DNA from: a virus
IMG/VR virus record: IMGVR_UViG_3300046009_000910
Coordinates: 1-64,000 of that record
Strand: one strand, 5' to 3'
DNA: 64,000 bases
Numbering within the stretch: position 1 is the first letter of the stretch; the number at the start of each line of letters is the position of its first letter. Under the pieces are notes generated by a model that did not search any database, was not told the origin of the DNA, and worked only from the letters and a program-made list of their open reading frames with translations. The position numbers were made by a program, and so were the translations under genes. This document shows, piece after piece, positions 22,932 through 30,734 of this stretch.

Positions 22932-23164
22932 TTGAAGTCAAAACCGAAACGCTCAACTGCGTGGACTGCGGTGACGAGTATCCGCTAGGGCGGTGGTATG
23001 CCAACCAAGAAAGCAAAGCGCACCGAGAACGATGCGAGGACTGCGCTGAACTTCTCCCGCCTCCTGTCCGCACGGTGGCGCACCTGCACAAAAGCAACGC
23101 GATCTTAATCACAGACCGCCGAGATCTCATCGGCATAAATCAGAAAGGTGGGTTAGTTAAATGA
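22928..23164 (+). CDS. Small zinc-ribbon protein
   Basis: 78 residues from the ATG at 22928, which overlaps the preceding stop (ATGA) and follows AAGGAAATCGAA; the longer frame from 22892 is rejected. It has CVDCGDEYPLGRWYANQ and CEDCAELLPPP, giving a two-CxxC zinc ribbon, and ends with a charged helix. Single zinc-ribbon proteins are frequent in phage early regions and may bind host polymerase or nucleic acid. It ends in an ATGA overlap with the next gene. Confidence 0.65.
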   Translation: MIEVKTETLNCVDCGDEYPLGRWYANQESKAHRERCEDCAELLPPPVRTVAHLHKSNAILITDRRDLIGINQKGGLVK

Positions 23165-23259
23165 GCAACTTCATCGGGTACACGATTGCCTTTGGTCTGA
23201 CGGCATACACGCTGTCACATCTTGTTGTTAACTTGTTAATGAGAGGAGGGTTGCTATGA
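23161..23259 (+). CDS. 32-residue membrane peptide
   Basis: MSNFIGYTIAFGLTAYTLSH then LVVNLLMRGGLL: a single hydrophobic span with a short basic end. Its start overlaps the previous stop (ATGA) and its stop overlaps the next start (ATGA), within a string of coupled genes; this coupling is the main support for such a short frame. The internal GAGAGGAGG serves as ribosome site for the next gene. Confidence 0.5.
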   Translation: MSNFIGYTIAFGLTAYTLSHLVVNLLMRGGLL

Positions 23260-23369
23260 GTGAGATCGCAGAGTTTCTGCGCGCACTTAACGGTGCGCTT
23301 GGTCTGATCTGTATTGCGTTCTGTGTTTACTTTTTGGCGTGTCTTTTAACAGGAGGTGATGACAAATGA
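23256..23369 (+). CDS. 37-residue membrane peptide
   Basis: MSEIAEFLRALNGALGLICI then AFCVYFLACLLTGGDDK: a charged N-terminus and one hydrophobic span of about 20 residues. Coupled by ATGA overlaps on both sides and preceded by GAGAGGAGG. Like its neighbour it may insert into the host membrane early in infection; no family is known. Confidence 0.5.
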   Translation: MSEIAEFLRALNGALGLICIAFCVYFLACLLTGGDDK

Positions 23370-23539
23370 ACGACAACATAACAGTAACCCTGACGGAAGA
23401 ACAAGTTGGCGACATTATTAGTTGGTTGGACTATGTCATCGACGGTATATGCGGTGACGAAAAGAATGACGCCCAAGTAGAAAGACTGCAGGCGATATGT
23501 AACTTGTTATTAGACGCATTGAAAGGAGCAGGTAAATGA
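23366..23539 (+). CDS. 57-residue acidic early protein
   Basis: It reads MNDNITVTLTEEQVGDIISW, then LDYVIDGICGDEKNDAQV and a helical end with LQAICNLLLDALKGAGK. The pattern of a beta start and two helices is common for small phage proteins of unknown role. ATGA overlaps on both sides; AGGAGGTGATGACAA precedes the ATG, a strong ribosome site. Confidence 0.55.
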   Translation: MNDNITVTLTEEQVGDIISWLDYVIDGICGDEKNDAQVERLQAICNLLLDALKGAGK

Positions 23540-23748
23540 GAAAGCAACTTCGATTTAACTGGACTACTAGCGTGACCACAACGGCGGGGCACATAGCCAC
23601 GAGCCTTATACCTAGCGACACATTCACGCGGGAGTTCATCAACAAGCACATAGGCATACCGGCTGGGTGCTATGGGTTTGATCCGTCGTATCTGCAAGGC
23701 AAGGCGTTTAGCAATCTACCAATCAACATCAAAGGAGCAGGTAAATGA
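23536..23748 (+). CDS. 70-residue early protein
   Basis: MRKQLRFNWTTSVTTTAGHI, then SDTFTREFINKHIGIPAGCY and GFDPSYLQGKAFSNLPI. The mix of hydrophobic and polar residues suggests a small folded domain. No family recognised. AAAGGAGCAGGTAA forms the ribosome site inside the end of the previous gene, and its own stop overlaps the next start. Confidence 0.55.
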   Translation: MRKQLRFNWTTSVTTTAGHIATSLIPSDTFTREFINKHIGIPAGCYGFDPSYLQGKAFSNLPINIKGAGK

Positions 23749-23948
23749 CTAACAACTTTGTGTACATCGTGTACTACTACGATCCAAGCATGGGCAGGGA
23801 AGATGTGCTCTTTGCCTTTGAATCATTCACACAAGCGGAGGACTTGGCAAACAAGATCAACGCAGAGCGTGATGACGCATACAAGACGCACTTCGTGCGG
23901 TCACTACGCTATTTCAAACGGGAGGATTTAGATGACGACAGATGCTAA
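23745..23948 (+). CDS. 67-residue early protein
   Basis: MTNNFVYIVYYYDPSMGRED, then VLFAFESFTQAEDLANKINA and a charged end with RYFKREDLDDDRC. The pattern of strand, then helix starting with an F/S-EAE-like motif, resembles small alpha/beta phage proteins. Same AAAGGAGCAGGTAA ribosome site as the preceding gene, which hints at local duplication of the gene junction. Function unknown. Confidence 0.55.
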   Translation: MTNNFVYIVYYYDPSMGREDVLFAFESFTQAEDLANKINAERDDAYKTHFVRSLRYFKREDLDDDRC

Positions 23949-23966
23949 CAACAAAGGAGATGACAA

Positions 23967-24125
23967 ATGAAAACATCATGGTGGTATGAATCAGGACAGG
24001 CAGCACAAGCCGCGCAGGAGTTGGTGTGGTTCGTGGTGTTGGTGTTTATAGGTATTGGTGTAGTGATTTGGTTGGACATAAGAAAAGAGAAACCAAAAAG
24101 AAAGGAGCACAAAGATGGGATATAG
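23967..24125 (+). CDS. 52-residue membrane protein
   Basis: MKTSWWYESGQAAQAAQELV, then a hydrophobic span WFVVLVFIGIGVVIWL, then a strongly basic tail (DIRKEKPKRKEHKDGI). The topology is one membrane span with a positive cytoplasmic end. AAAGGAGATGACAA lies just upstream. It overlaps the next gene by 11 bases. It is the third membrane peptide in this small-gene string. Confidence 0.55.
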   Translation: MKTSWWYESGQAAQAAQELVWFVVLVFIGIGVVIWLDIRKEKPKRKEHKDGI

Positions 24126-24522
24126 ATCCTGTGTAGCACTAATGCTGTACGGCACGCCGGACAAGGTCGATATGGTGGAGGCGATGTTGGTGCAAAGACT
24201 TGACCCTGAGTATGACCGCGCTTTGTTTGAGCGCGTAAAGCAGATGCGTGATGAGAAAGGCGAGCGCACAATCCTGTGGACATTCGATGACATCAAGTGG
24301 TACAGCGAATTAGATTCGTACAAAGATGACCTGTTCCGTTGGGTTGATGACATCAATGAAGCATTACCTGACCACGAGCGTGATTACAAACTTGCGGTTG
24401 AGTTTGTGCGTGTTGGTGAGGAGTACGAGGACAACGAGGTGGCGTATTCCAACTACGCAGACAACGCCTTGTGCATATCACGCAAGATAGAAATACCTGA
24501 CAACTTTGAATGGAGGACTTAA
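24115..24522 (+). CDS. Early protein of unknown function
   Basis: 135 residues, beginning MGYRSCVALMLYGTPDKVDM. It is mixed alpha/beta: the strand-like start, a helix EAMLVQRLDPEYDRALFERV, the aromatic ILWTFDDIKWYSELDSY, and acidic ELDSYKDDLFRWVDDINEAL. The end contains EEYEDNEVAYSNYADNALC. The start has AAAGGAGCACAAAG upstream. The acidic, aromatic surface resembles DNA-mimic or inhibitor proteins only in composition. No family is recognised. Confidence 0.65.
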   Translation: MGYRSCVALMLYGTPDKVDMVEAMLVQRLDPEYDRALFERVKQMRDEKGERTILWTFDDIKWYSELDSYKDDLFRWVDDINEALPDHERDYKLAVEFVRVGEEYEDNEVAYSNYADNALCISRKIEIPDNFEWRT

Positions 24523-24524
24523 TC

Positions 24525-25184
24525 ATGGAACTAACAGTTATGAACAAGCGTCGCTATGACGAACTCGTTGGCAAGATCACTAACCTAGAACTTGAGATTG
24601 CCAAGGCACACACGCAACTCGAAGCGATTCAGAACAGCAACAATCAACTTGCAGAGATTGCGTTTGATGAGTGCAAATTCACAGATGCTTTGCTCAGTCG
24701 TTGTGAGGAGGCAGCACGCGAGGCAGCAAAAGATGCGATTGACATTGATGACATAGCAAGCGAAGTCAGCAACAGCCTTGACATCAGCGAAGATGTTGAG
24801 CGTGAGTTTAATCGACTTGACTGCGTTACAAAAGATGATCTCAACGACAAAATTGATGACTGCGTTGCAGAGTACATCAGAGATAACAACATCTTAGACA
24901 GCGACGAGGTTGAGTCTGCAATTGATACTTACATCAGACACAGTTGCGATTTTGTTGAGAGCGATGTAACCGATGATCTGCGTAGCGATCTTGATGAACT
25001 CAGAGATGAGATGGACACGCTGAAAGAAACCATCGTGCTTGAAGTCTTGCAACTTATCGCTAACAAACTAACAGCAAAGGAGAATGACAATGCCAACAAC
25101 AGTAGAGATAACGGGCTACACATTTCAGGAACTGACACCGCAAGCCAAGGAGCAAGCATGCTCAACGCTCCAACCAATGTATGA
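24525..25184 (+). CDS. Acidic coiled-coil early protein
   Basis: 219 residues from the ATG at 24525 (GGAGGACTTAATC upstream); a start at 24510 lies in the end of the previous gene. The N-terminal coil is YDELVGKITNLELEIAKAHT. A very acidic centre follows (DAIDIDDIASEVSNSLDISE, DDLNDKIDDCVAEYIRDNN), then a heptad-like DDLRSDLDELRDEMDTLKET. It runs 95 bases into the next gene, so its last ~30 residues overlap that gene's coding sequence in another frame. No family. Confidence 0.65.
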   Translation: MELTVMNKRRYDELVGKITNLELEIAKAHTQLEAIQNSNNQLAEIAFDECKFTDALLSRCEEAAREAAKDAIDIDDIASEVSNSLDISEDVEREFNRLDCVTKDDLNDKIDDCVAEYIRDNNILDSDEVESAIDTYIRHSCDFVESDVTDDLRSDLDELRDEMDTLKETIVLEVLQLIANKLTAKENDNANNSRDNGLHISGTDTASQGASMLNAPTNV

Positions 25185-25737
25185 AGATATTTATTGGCAC
25201 GAGTGCATTACTGACAACGCCAAGGAAGAAGGCAAGGCGCTAGGCTTTGACATACGGGACATAGCCTTCTCATGCTCTCACTCACAAGGTGATGGTGCAT
25301 CGTGGTCAGGCTATGTGGATATGGTGGCGTGGCTGGAGAAACACAAACCTGATGATGTACAAGCGCACATCGTTGCTGCTCTGATTGAGAATGGTTGGGC
25401 TGAGAAGAAACTTAAAATCTCATTTAGCAGTAGCCACTACACGCACAGCAACACCATGGTGAGAAATAATTGGTACGGTTATTGGCAAACTAAGGAGAAT
25501 GCACATCTTGAGGTTGGTGTGTTTGCCGGTGCAAGTGCTTGTAATTTGTTTGATGTACTGCCTGAAGACTACGCCGACACTCTTGCAGATGAAGTCTTGC
25601 AATCTGCTCGTGATTACGCTGATGAGATATACAAACAACTGTGTGATGAGTACGAGCGTATGTGTAGTGAAGAATACATCGCAGAACTTTGCGATGCCAA
25701 TGAATATTTGTTTAACAAGAAAGGGGAATTACTATGA
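25090..25737 (+). CDS. Conserved phage protein with SQGDGASW motif
   Basis: 215 residues from the second ATG (25090), seven bases after AAGGAGA; the ATG at 25084 is too close to the ribosome site. It begins MPTTVEITGYTFQELTPQAK. Then come IYWHECITDNAKEEGKALGF, the motif AFSCSHSQGDGASWSGYVD, and a helical end (EDYADTLADEVLQSARDYAD). The FSxxxSQGDGASF/W signature is one I recall from many phage proteins of unknown function. Contacts with host regulators have been guessed elsewhere but I know of no proof. Confidence 0.7.
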   Translation: MPTTVEITGYTFQELTPQAKEQACSTLQPMYEDIYWHECITDNAKEEGKALGFDIRDIAFSCSHSQGDGASWSGYVDMVAWLEKHKPDDVQAHIVAALIENGWAEKKLKISFSSSHYTHSNTMVRNNWYGYWQTKENAHLEVGVFAGASACNLFDVLPEDYADTLADEVLQSARDYADEIYKQLCDEYERMCSEEYIAELCDANEYLFNKKGELL

Positions 25738-26852
25738 TGATTAACACATGGAATGTAGCGCAGATAGAAAACTACAAGCAGGCACATACCTACTTTGAAA
25801 AGACACGCTACCCTGCACGCAGTAAGAAGTGGTTTGAACATCAACGCCCACTACGCAACACATCGTCACCACACCTACGCATCGAGCGCGGTGAAGCGCA
25901 TGGCGTTAAGTACTATGACCTGTGCCTGTACACAACCGAACTCGTGCGCTACTTTGAACCCAATGCACATGGTGAGGAAGCGGTGTGGTTGTTCAATCAT
26001 TACAGCAACTCATCGCAGAGATTCTTGTGGAACGCAGGGTGGTATAACCGCAAAGAGTTTACCAAGCAAGACGGTGAGAAGTTTCTTCTGCAGTTATCAA
26101 ATCAAGGAGAGATTGCTAGGCATCTGTGGGGCGAGCACTTCACCTGCAGGCTTGTGTTCGATATGCACGGCAAAGTAATCACAGAGAAAAGCGTGCATGT
26201 CCCGTTCACACGCAAGGCATCTACCGATACGCACCGAGCCAAACGCAAGCAACTGCGTGAGGACTTCACGCCTGTATTCGACATGCTGGAGATGCAGTAT
26301 CAGTCTTTCATTGACGGTGTTGAGATCAATGAGCGCAAAGGTCAACCGTTTAATGCACGCGGGTACGACAAGGCGGTGTCATCGGATACGAAGGCTAGGT
26401 TGAAGATAGAAGGGTTCAAAGGGCTTACTCCTGACGACTTAACAGCAGTCGTGCAGTACGCCACAAACTGTTGCCACAACATAGCCGAGAGCATCGTCAA
26501 CCGCAGGGCTTATCAGTACGACACAGGTAGGCGTATGGGTTACAACGAGTACCAAGAAATGAAGAGTAAATGCCAAATCCCTGTCGATGGCTTACTGCTG
26601 AGTGCGCATACCCCCGAGGTTATCGCACGCCTGACCCCCACTTGGGAGGACATCAAGAAGGCGGTGGAGATTGACCTGCTGTACCTAGCGGGGTTGGCTG
26701 AGGGCGACGAGTATGTGCCCTACCCCCAACTAGCCAAGACCTTTGCCAAGCGGTGCTACGGGCTGGTTAAGCCTGCATTTGGTGATATTCCCAACATGTT
26801 AGGGATAGAGACTTATGATAAACTTGTTAATAGGAAGGGGGTAGTGTATTAA
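25734..26852 (+). CDS. Large early protein of unknown function
   Basis: 372 residues. The start overlaps the previous stop (ATGA). N-terminal half: YKQAHTYFEKTRYPARSKKW, IERGEAHGVKYYDLCLYTTE and a beta-like section (RLVFDMHGKVITEKSVHVPF). C-terminal half is helical (DLTAVVQYATNCCHNIAESI, MGYNEYQEMKSKCQIPVDGL, LAKTFAKRCYGLVKPAFGD). No catalytic motif or known family stands out. It immediately precedes the operator-controlled AAA+ cassette but is probably in the earlier transcript. Confidence 0.65.
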   Translation: MMINTWNVAQIENYKQAHTYFEKTRYPARSKKWFEHQRPLRNTSSPHLRIERGEAHGVKYYDLCLYTTELVRYFEPNAHGEEAVWLFNHYSNSSQRFLWNAGWYNRKEFTKQDGEKFLLQLSNQGEIARHLWGEHFTCRLVFDMHGKVITEKSVHVPFTRKASTDTHRAKRKQLREDFTPVFDMLEMQYQSFIDGVEINERKGQPFNARGYDKAVSSDTKARLKIEGFKGLTPDDLTAVVQYATNCCHNIAESIVNRRAYQYDTGRRMGYNEYQEMKSKCQIPVDGLLLSAHTPEVIARLTPTWEDIKKAVEIDLLYLAGLAEGDEYVPYPQLAKTFAKRCYGLVKPAFGDIPNMLGIETYDKLVNRKGVVY

Positions 26853-26856
26853 AACC

Positions 26857-26893
26857 TTGTCAAATCTTTTACAACCCTGTAAAATCTTTTACA
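26857..26893 (+). promoter_or_regulatory. Promoter with two tandem operators upstream of the AAA+ cassette
   Basis: TTGTCA (26857-26862), 17 bases, TAAAAT (26880-26885): each box matches five of six consensus positions. Operator copies TGTCAAATCTTTTACA (26858-26873) and TGTAAAATCTTTTACA (26878-26893) cover the -35 and -10 boxes, centred exactly 20 bases apart, i.e. two helical turns, suited to cooperative binding. Transcription would begin near 26893 and read the cassette from 26924. Confidence 0.7.
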
Positions 26894-26923
26894 TAAATCG
26901 TTAATTAAAAGGAGCATATAAAT

Positions 26924-28051
26924 ATGAATACAAACGACTTTCTTTCACACCAACAGGTTGCTGACTTAATCAAAGCAGTTGGCGCTACGCGTACCGTCAT
27001 CGTGATGGGTGAGAACGGCATCGGCAAGACAGCCCTGCATAACACGCTGTGCCAAGACGCCAAGTTCGACAACCACATCAAGATCAAGCCCATCGACTCC
27101 ACGCAGTTGAGCGATGGTTCGCTGACCATGCCTGACCTTGATCGTGAGCGTGGCGTGTCCACAGAGTTGCCCAACGAGCGCCTTGGTGTGTCCAAGTTCA
27201 ATCGCAAAGGCGTAGATGGTTCGCGCCCTGTATTGGGTATGTTCGATGAGATCGCCAAGGTTCCGCAGTTCGTTAAGAACATGTTGGCTCCGGTCCTCTA
27301 CGAGCGACGCATTGGCAACTATGTAATGCCCGAGGGTTCGGTGTGGTTCGCGGCAACTAACCTGTCGTTCGAGGGTTTGGGCGATTCGTTGCAAGCACAC
27401 CTACGCAATCGTTTGATCGTGGTCAAGATGCGTAAGGCTTACACAAGCGAGTGGCTCAACAACTACGCGATCCCCAACGGACTGAACCCCATCATGCTAG
27501 CGTGCGTGGAGGAGTACCCGATGATTGGCGATTCGTTCATGGACTACATGAAGGGTGGCAAGTACGAGGGCAAAGACATCGAGAAAGACAACCCACACAT
27601 CTTCAACCCCAAGGTTGTGCAAGATGCGTATGCGTCGTGGCGTTCTATCCATGCAGCATGCGACATCTTAGATGTGATGGATCAGTTCGACTCCGATACC
27701 CTGCGTCGTGCGTTGGAGGGTACGGTGGGTAAGTCATTCGCTTCTGTTCTTGATTCGTTCATTCGCTTCGGGAAACAACTTCCCCCTATCAACAGTATTC
27801 TTTCTGCCCCTGACACAGCCCCGATCCCAAGCAACAAGATCGCGCAACAAGTTCAGGTCTTTCAATTCATCACTCGCGCAGAGGATCGGGATCAAGCGCA
27901 GGCGTTCACCAAGTATGTAATGCGTCTACAACCCGAGATGCAGTCGTTGTTCTGCCGTCGTGTCGCTGACTCTCAGCGTGTTGGTTTGTTCACAACCGTT
28001 ACGGAGTTCGGGCGCATGCTGGCTGACAACAAGATTTACTACAAAGTTTAA
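26924..28051 (+). CDS. MoxR/CobS-type AAA+ ATPase
   Basis: 375 residues. Walker A at ~29-36 (GENGIGKT); the DxDR-type insert TMPDLDRERGVSTELPN; Walker B at ~105-112 (GMFDEIAK); an insert typical of the MoxR/CbbQ clade (FVKNMLAPVLYERRIGNYVM); sensor 1 at ~143 (FAATN); then SLQAHLRNRLIVVKMRK with the arginine finger. C-terminal helices follow. MoxR-type ATPases remodel partners and nearly always work with a VWA-domain protein, here the next gene. Ribosome site AAAAGGAGCATATAAAT. First gene under the operator-controlled promoter. Confidence 0.88.
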   Translation: MNTNDFLSHQQVADLIKAVGATRTVIVMGENGIGKTALHNTLCQDAKFDNHIKIKPIDSTQLSDGSLTMPDLDRERGVSTELPNERLGVSKFNRKGVDGSRPVLGMFDEIAKVPQFVKNMLAPVLYERRIGNYVMPEGSVWFAATNLSFEGLGDSLQAHLRNRLIVVKMRKAYTSEWLNNYAIPNGLNPIMLACVEEYPMIGDSFMDYMKGGKYEGKDIEKDNPHIFNPKVVQDAYASWRSIHAACDILDVMDQFDSDTLRRALEGTVGKSFASVLDSFIRFGKQLPPINSILSAPDTAPIPSNKIAQQVQVFQFITRAEDRDQAQAFTKYVMRLQPEMQSLFCRRVADSQRVGLFTTVTEFGRMLADNKIYYKV

Positions 28052-28072
28052 TAACAAGAAGGAGGTATCAAT

Positions 28073-29278
28073 ATGAATACCAAACAATCTACATGGGACA
28101 TCATGAGTCCCGAACAGCGCGTGCGTGCTGTCAACATCGACATCATGAACCACATGGACTTCTGCACGCTGTCTGGTCTGGTCACGATGGGTAATGTCAA
28201 CATTGTCGATGGCATGCCAACGGCAGGCACTAATGGTGTCGATGTGTTCTACGGCACAGAGTTCACGCTACGGCAAACACGCAAGCAGTTACGGTTTGTT
28301 CAATGCCATGAGGCGTTACACAAAGCCCTGCGTCATTGTGTCGATTACAAAGACATCGTGAAGAAGTATCCTGACCTGTCTAACATCGCTATGGATTATG
28401 TAGTCAATGCGTTCATTGAGCAGACTGACCCTGACCACAAGTTCATCGAGTTCACAACCAATCCAAAGCCTTTGCTCGATCCTAAGTATTACAACCGTTC
28501 GTTCGTAGATGTGTTGCAAGATTTACTCAAGAACGGCACATCTAAAGACGGTGGTGGTAAGGGTGGGCAAGACGGCGGTGATGAGCCACTCGATGAACAC
28601 TTCCCTATGCCTGAAGATGTTGATGCCAAGGAAATCGAGAAGCAGATTGAAGATGCCCTCAATCATGGCGATATGGTGCAGAAGCGTTTGCAAGCGGGTA
28701 GCAACAAGGGTGGCAACCCTCTGGCTGGTCTTGGTGTCAAGCGTGATACTGATTGGCGCAACGCCCTGCGTGAGTTCATCGAGCAAGTCGTGACGGGTGA
28801 CGAGTATTCCCGATTCAATCCCCCCAACCGTCGCTTTCTTGCCCATGACATCTTGATGCCAACACATTTTGATGTAGCGATCGGTGAACTGATTATTGCC
28901 GGTGATACATCGGGTTCGATGGGTGGTGTGTATCCGGTGGTGTTCGGTGAGGTAGCCAACATCTGCAAGCAAGCCAATCCTGAGAAGGTTCGTATCATTT
29001 GGTGGGACACCGAGGTGTGCGCTGAACAAGTGTTCAATCGCGGTGAGTTTGATGACATCGCAGGGCTACTCAAGCCTGCCGGTGGCGGTGGTACTTCTCC
29101 ACAATGCGTTGCTAATTACATCGTCAAGCACGACTACAAACCAACGGCTGTCATTTGGCTGACCGATGGCTATCTCGATGCGTGCCCTGTCGCTGTCTGT
29201 GCCAACGAGTTGTGGGGTGTAGTTAACAACGATCATTTTCAACCCGCGCATGGCAAAGCCCTGCGTATTCATGCTTAA
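28073..29278 (+). CDS. Metallopeptidase-like plus VWA protein (DUF2201-type)
   Basis: 401 residues. The N-terminal part resembles the DUF2201/putative metallopeptidase domain: VQCHEALHKALRHCVDY contains HEALH at 79-83 (HEXXH), with a downstream IAMDYVVNAFIEQ helix. A Gly/Asp linker (DGGGKGGQDGGDEPLDEHF) leads to a VWA-like C-terminus with the MIDAS-type GDTSGSMGG at ~277-285, IIWWDTEVCAEQVF and VIWLTDGYL. The pair AAA+ and VWA is the classical MoxR arrangement. A linked peptidase-like fold suggests substrate handling. The phage role is unknown. AAGGAGGTATCAAT precedes the ATG. Confidence 0.82.
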   Translation: MNTKQSTWDIMSPEQRVRAVNIDIMNHMDFCTLSGLVTMGNVNIVDGMPTAGTNGVDVFYGTEFTLRQTRKQLRFVQCHEALHKALRHCVDYKDIVKKYPDLSNIAMDYVVNAFIEQTDPDHKFIEFTTNPKPLLDPKYYNRSFVDVLQDLLKNGTSKDGGGKGGQDGGDEPLDEHFPMPEDVDAKEIEKQIEDALNHGDMVQKRLQAGSNKGGNPLAGLGVKRDTDWRNALREFIEQVVTGDEYSRFNPPNRRFLAHDILMPTHFDVAIGELIIAGDTSGSMGGVYPVVFGEVANICKQANPEKVRIIWWDTEVCAEQVFNRGEFDDIAGLLKPAGGGGTSPQCVANYIVKHDYKPTAVIWLTDGYLDACPVAVCANELWGVVNNDHFQPAHGKALRIHA

Positions 29279-29288
29279 GGAGACCAAC

Positions 29289-29831
29289 ATGAAACAGCGT
29301 GATTTGTTTGAAGTAGCCGACGAGGACTTTGATGAGATGTTTAACAACCAAAAGCAACAAGAAGAACAGCAACACAGAAACAAACTAACAGAGGCATTGA
29401 ACAACATAATGGCTAAGCGCCAAGAAAGGAAGGGCAACATGAAACCAGTCCGTGAACTTCGTGATGTACACAAGAAAGCAATTGATGATGCTATGTCTAG
29501 ACTGAAAGCGGTGGGCTGTGCATTTAAGATCGTTACGCCGGTCAACAGCGAGATCATTCACGATCCCAACAAAGTGTTAGACAAGCGCAAGCATACGGTC
29601 AACCGCGATGATCTGCCGTACCACTACGGTGATTTGAAAAGACACTATCTGCCATACATTGCGAATGTGTCTGTGGGTGATGTGGTGGAGATTCCGTACA
29701 GCGACAACCTACCGTACGCTGCAATTCAAAGCAGTCTGTCCGCGCACTTAACTAATACATGGGGTAGAGGTTCTTACACCACAACCACTAACAAGAAAAC
29801 TAAGAATTTAGAAGTACTACGCTTAGCCTAA
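29289..29831 (+). CDS. Cassette protein with C-terminal basic domain
   Basis: 180 residues from the ATG at 29289 (AAGGAGACCAAC upstream). The N-terminal half is acidic then Gln/Lys-rich coil (DLFEVADEDFDEMFNNQKQQ, NNIMAKRQERKGNMKPVREL). The C-terminal half is a compact alpha/beta segment: VGDVVEIPYSDNLPYAAIQS, SLSAHLTNTWGRGSYTTTTN, EVLRLA, a pattern I recall from phage proteins of unknown function and one that looks able to bind nucleic acid. It sits between VWA and coiled-coil genes, so it may be a third component. Confidence 0.65.
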   Translation: MKQRDLFEVADEDFDEMFNNQKQQEEQQHRNKLTEALNNIMAKRQERKGNMKPVRELRDVHKKAIDDAMSRLKAVGCAFKIVTPVNSEIIHDPNKVLDKRKHTVNRDDLPYHYGDLKRHYLPYIANVSVGDVVEIPYSDNLPYAAIQSSLSAHLTNTWGRGSYTTTTNKKTKNLEVLRLA

Positions 29832-29850
29832 ATAATAAAGGAGCATACAA

Positions 29851-30723
29851 ATGAATAGATACAACATTGATTCTTGCGCGTTACTCGTTGAGTTCAACGC
29901 GTCTGTCTGGACCGCCCGTAAGTTGGATAAGAACGCAACTGATGAGGTTGTTGTTAGCAAGCGTGCAGGAGCGAAAGATGCTGCCCGAGTTAACAAGCAC
30001 CTGCTTGCAGGGCGTAACGAGTTAGATGTAATTCAAAAGCATGTTAACGCTGTCCGCACCTATGTGTATGAGAACACCCTGCCATGGTCTGACACCGGCA
30101 TACGCTTACTGCCAACTTCCAAGTTCATGGACTTCAACGATCGCATGGGCAAACTTGAGGAAGAATTTGTGGAACTAGTCAACGACTTCGTGCAAGTGTA
30201 TCCGTCGTTGATTACTGCTCAGGCTATGGCTCTGGGTGATATGTTTGACCGTAGCGAATACCCAAGTGCCGGTGAGATGTCGCATAAGTTTTCGTTCCGC
30301 TTGAACTTCATGCCTGTGCCCAAGGCTGGCGACTTCCGTGTTGATGTTGGTAACGAAGCACAGGAAGAACTACAAAAGAAGTTAGCCAAGTTGGCTGACG
30401 AGCGTATCGAGTTAGCAATGAAGGAAGCGCGTGAGCGTTTGAAGTCGCACTTGGAGCGCATGATGGAGCGTCTGAAGGTAGAGGAGGTCAATGGCAAGGT
30501 CACGAAGTCCCGCATCCACGACTCCCTCGTTGAGGGTGGGCTTGAACTCTGCGATGTCCTCAAGGCGCTCAATCTTACCAATGACCCTGTCTTGGAGAAG
30601 GCTCGCGCTACGCTGGAGAGACTGTTGCGCACCGTCGATGTTGATGATTTGCGTAAGCATGATTCGGCTCGTGTGGAAGTTCGGACTCAGGTTGCTGAGA
30701 TTATGGATAAGTTTAACTTTTAA
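29851..30723 (+). CDS. DUF3150-like coiled-coil cassette protein
   Basis: 290 residues, helical throughout: an N-terminal VEFNASVWTARKLDKNATDE, then LAGRNELDVIQKHVNAVRTY, DFNDRMGKLEEEFVELVNDF, and a strongly charged coil (KLADERIELAMKEARERLKS, HLERMMERLKVEEVNG). The opening W-T-x-RK and the following layout resemble DUF3150 proteins, which, as I recall, accompany CobS-like AAA+ and CobT-like VWA genes in some integrative elements and phages. It may be the oligomeric scaffold or substrate of the ATPase. Ribosome site AAAGGAGCATACAA is almost the same as for the AAA+ gene. Confidence 0.6.
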   Translation: MNRYNIDSCALLVEFNASVWTARKLDKNATDEVVVSKRAGAKDAARVNKHLLAGRNELDVIQKHVNAVRTYVYENTLPWSDTGIRLLPTSKFMDFNDRMGKLEEEFVELVNDFVQVYPSLITAQAMALGDMFDRSEYPSAGEMSHKFSFRLNFMPVPKAGDFRVDVGNEAQEELQKKLAKLADERIELAMKEARERLKSHLERMMERLKVEEVNGKVTKSRIHDSLVEGGLELCDVLKALNLTNDPVLEKARATLERLLRTVDVDDLRKHDSARVEVRTQVAEIMDKFNF

Positions 30724-30734
30724 GGAGCATACAA

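Noticed and set aside
26924-29278. Known anti-phage defence or cobalamin cobaltochelatase (CobS/CobT)
   Set aside because: CobS/CobT-like architecture is present but no CobN or cobalamin genes are nearby; the cassette is within a phage replication region, so neither biosynthesis nor a defence island is supported.
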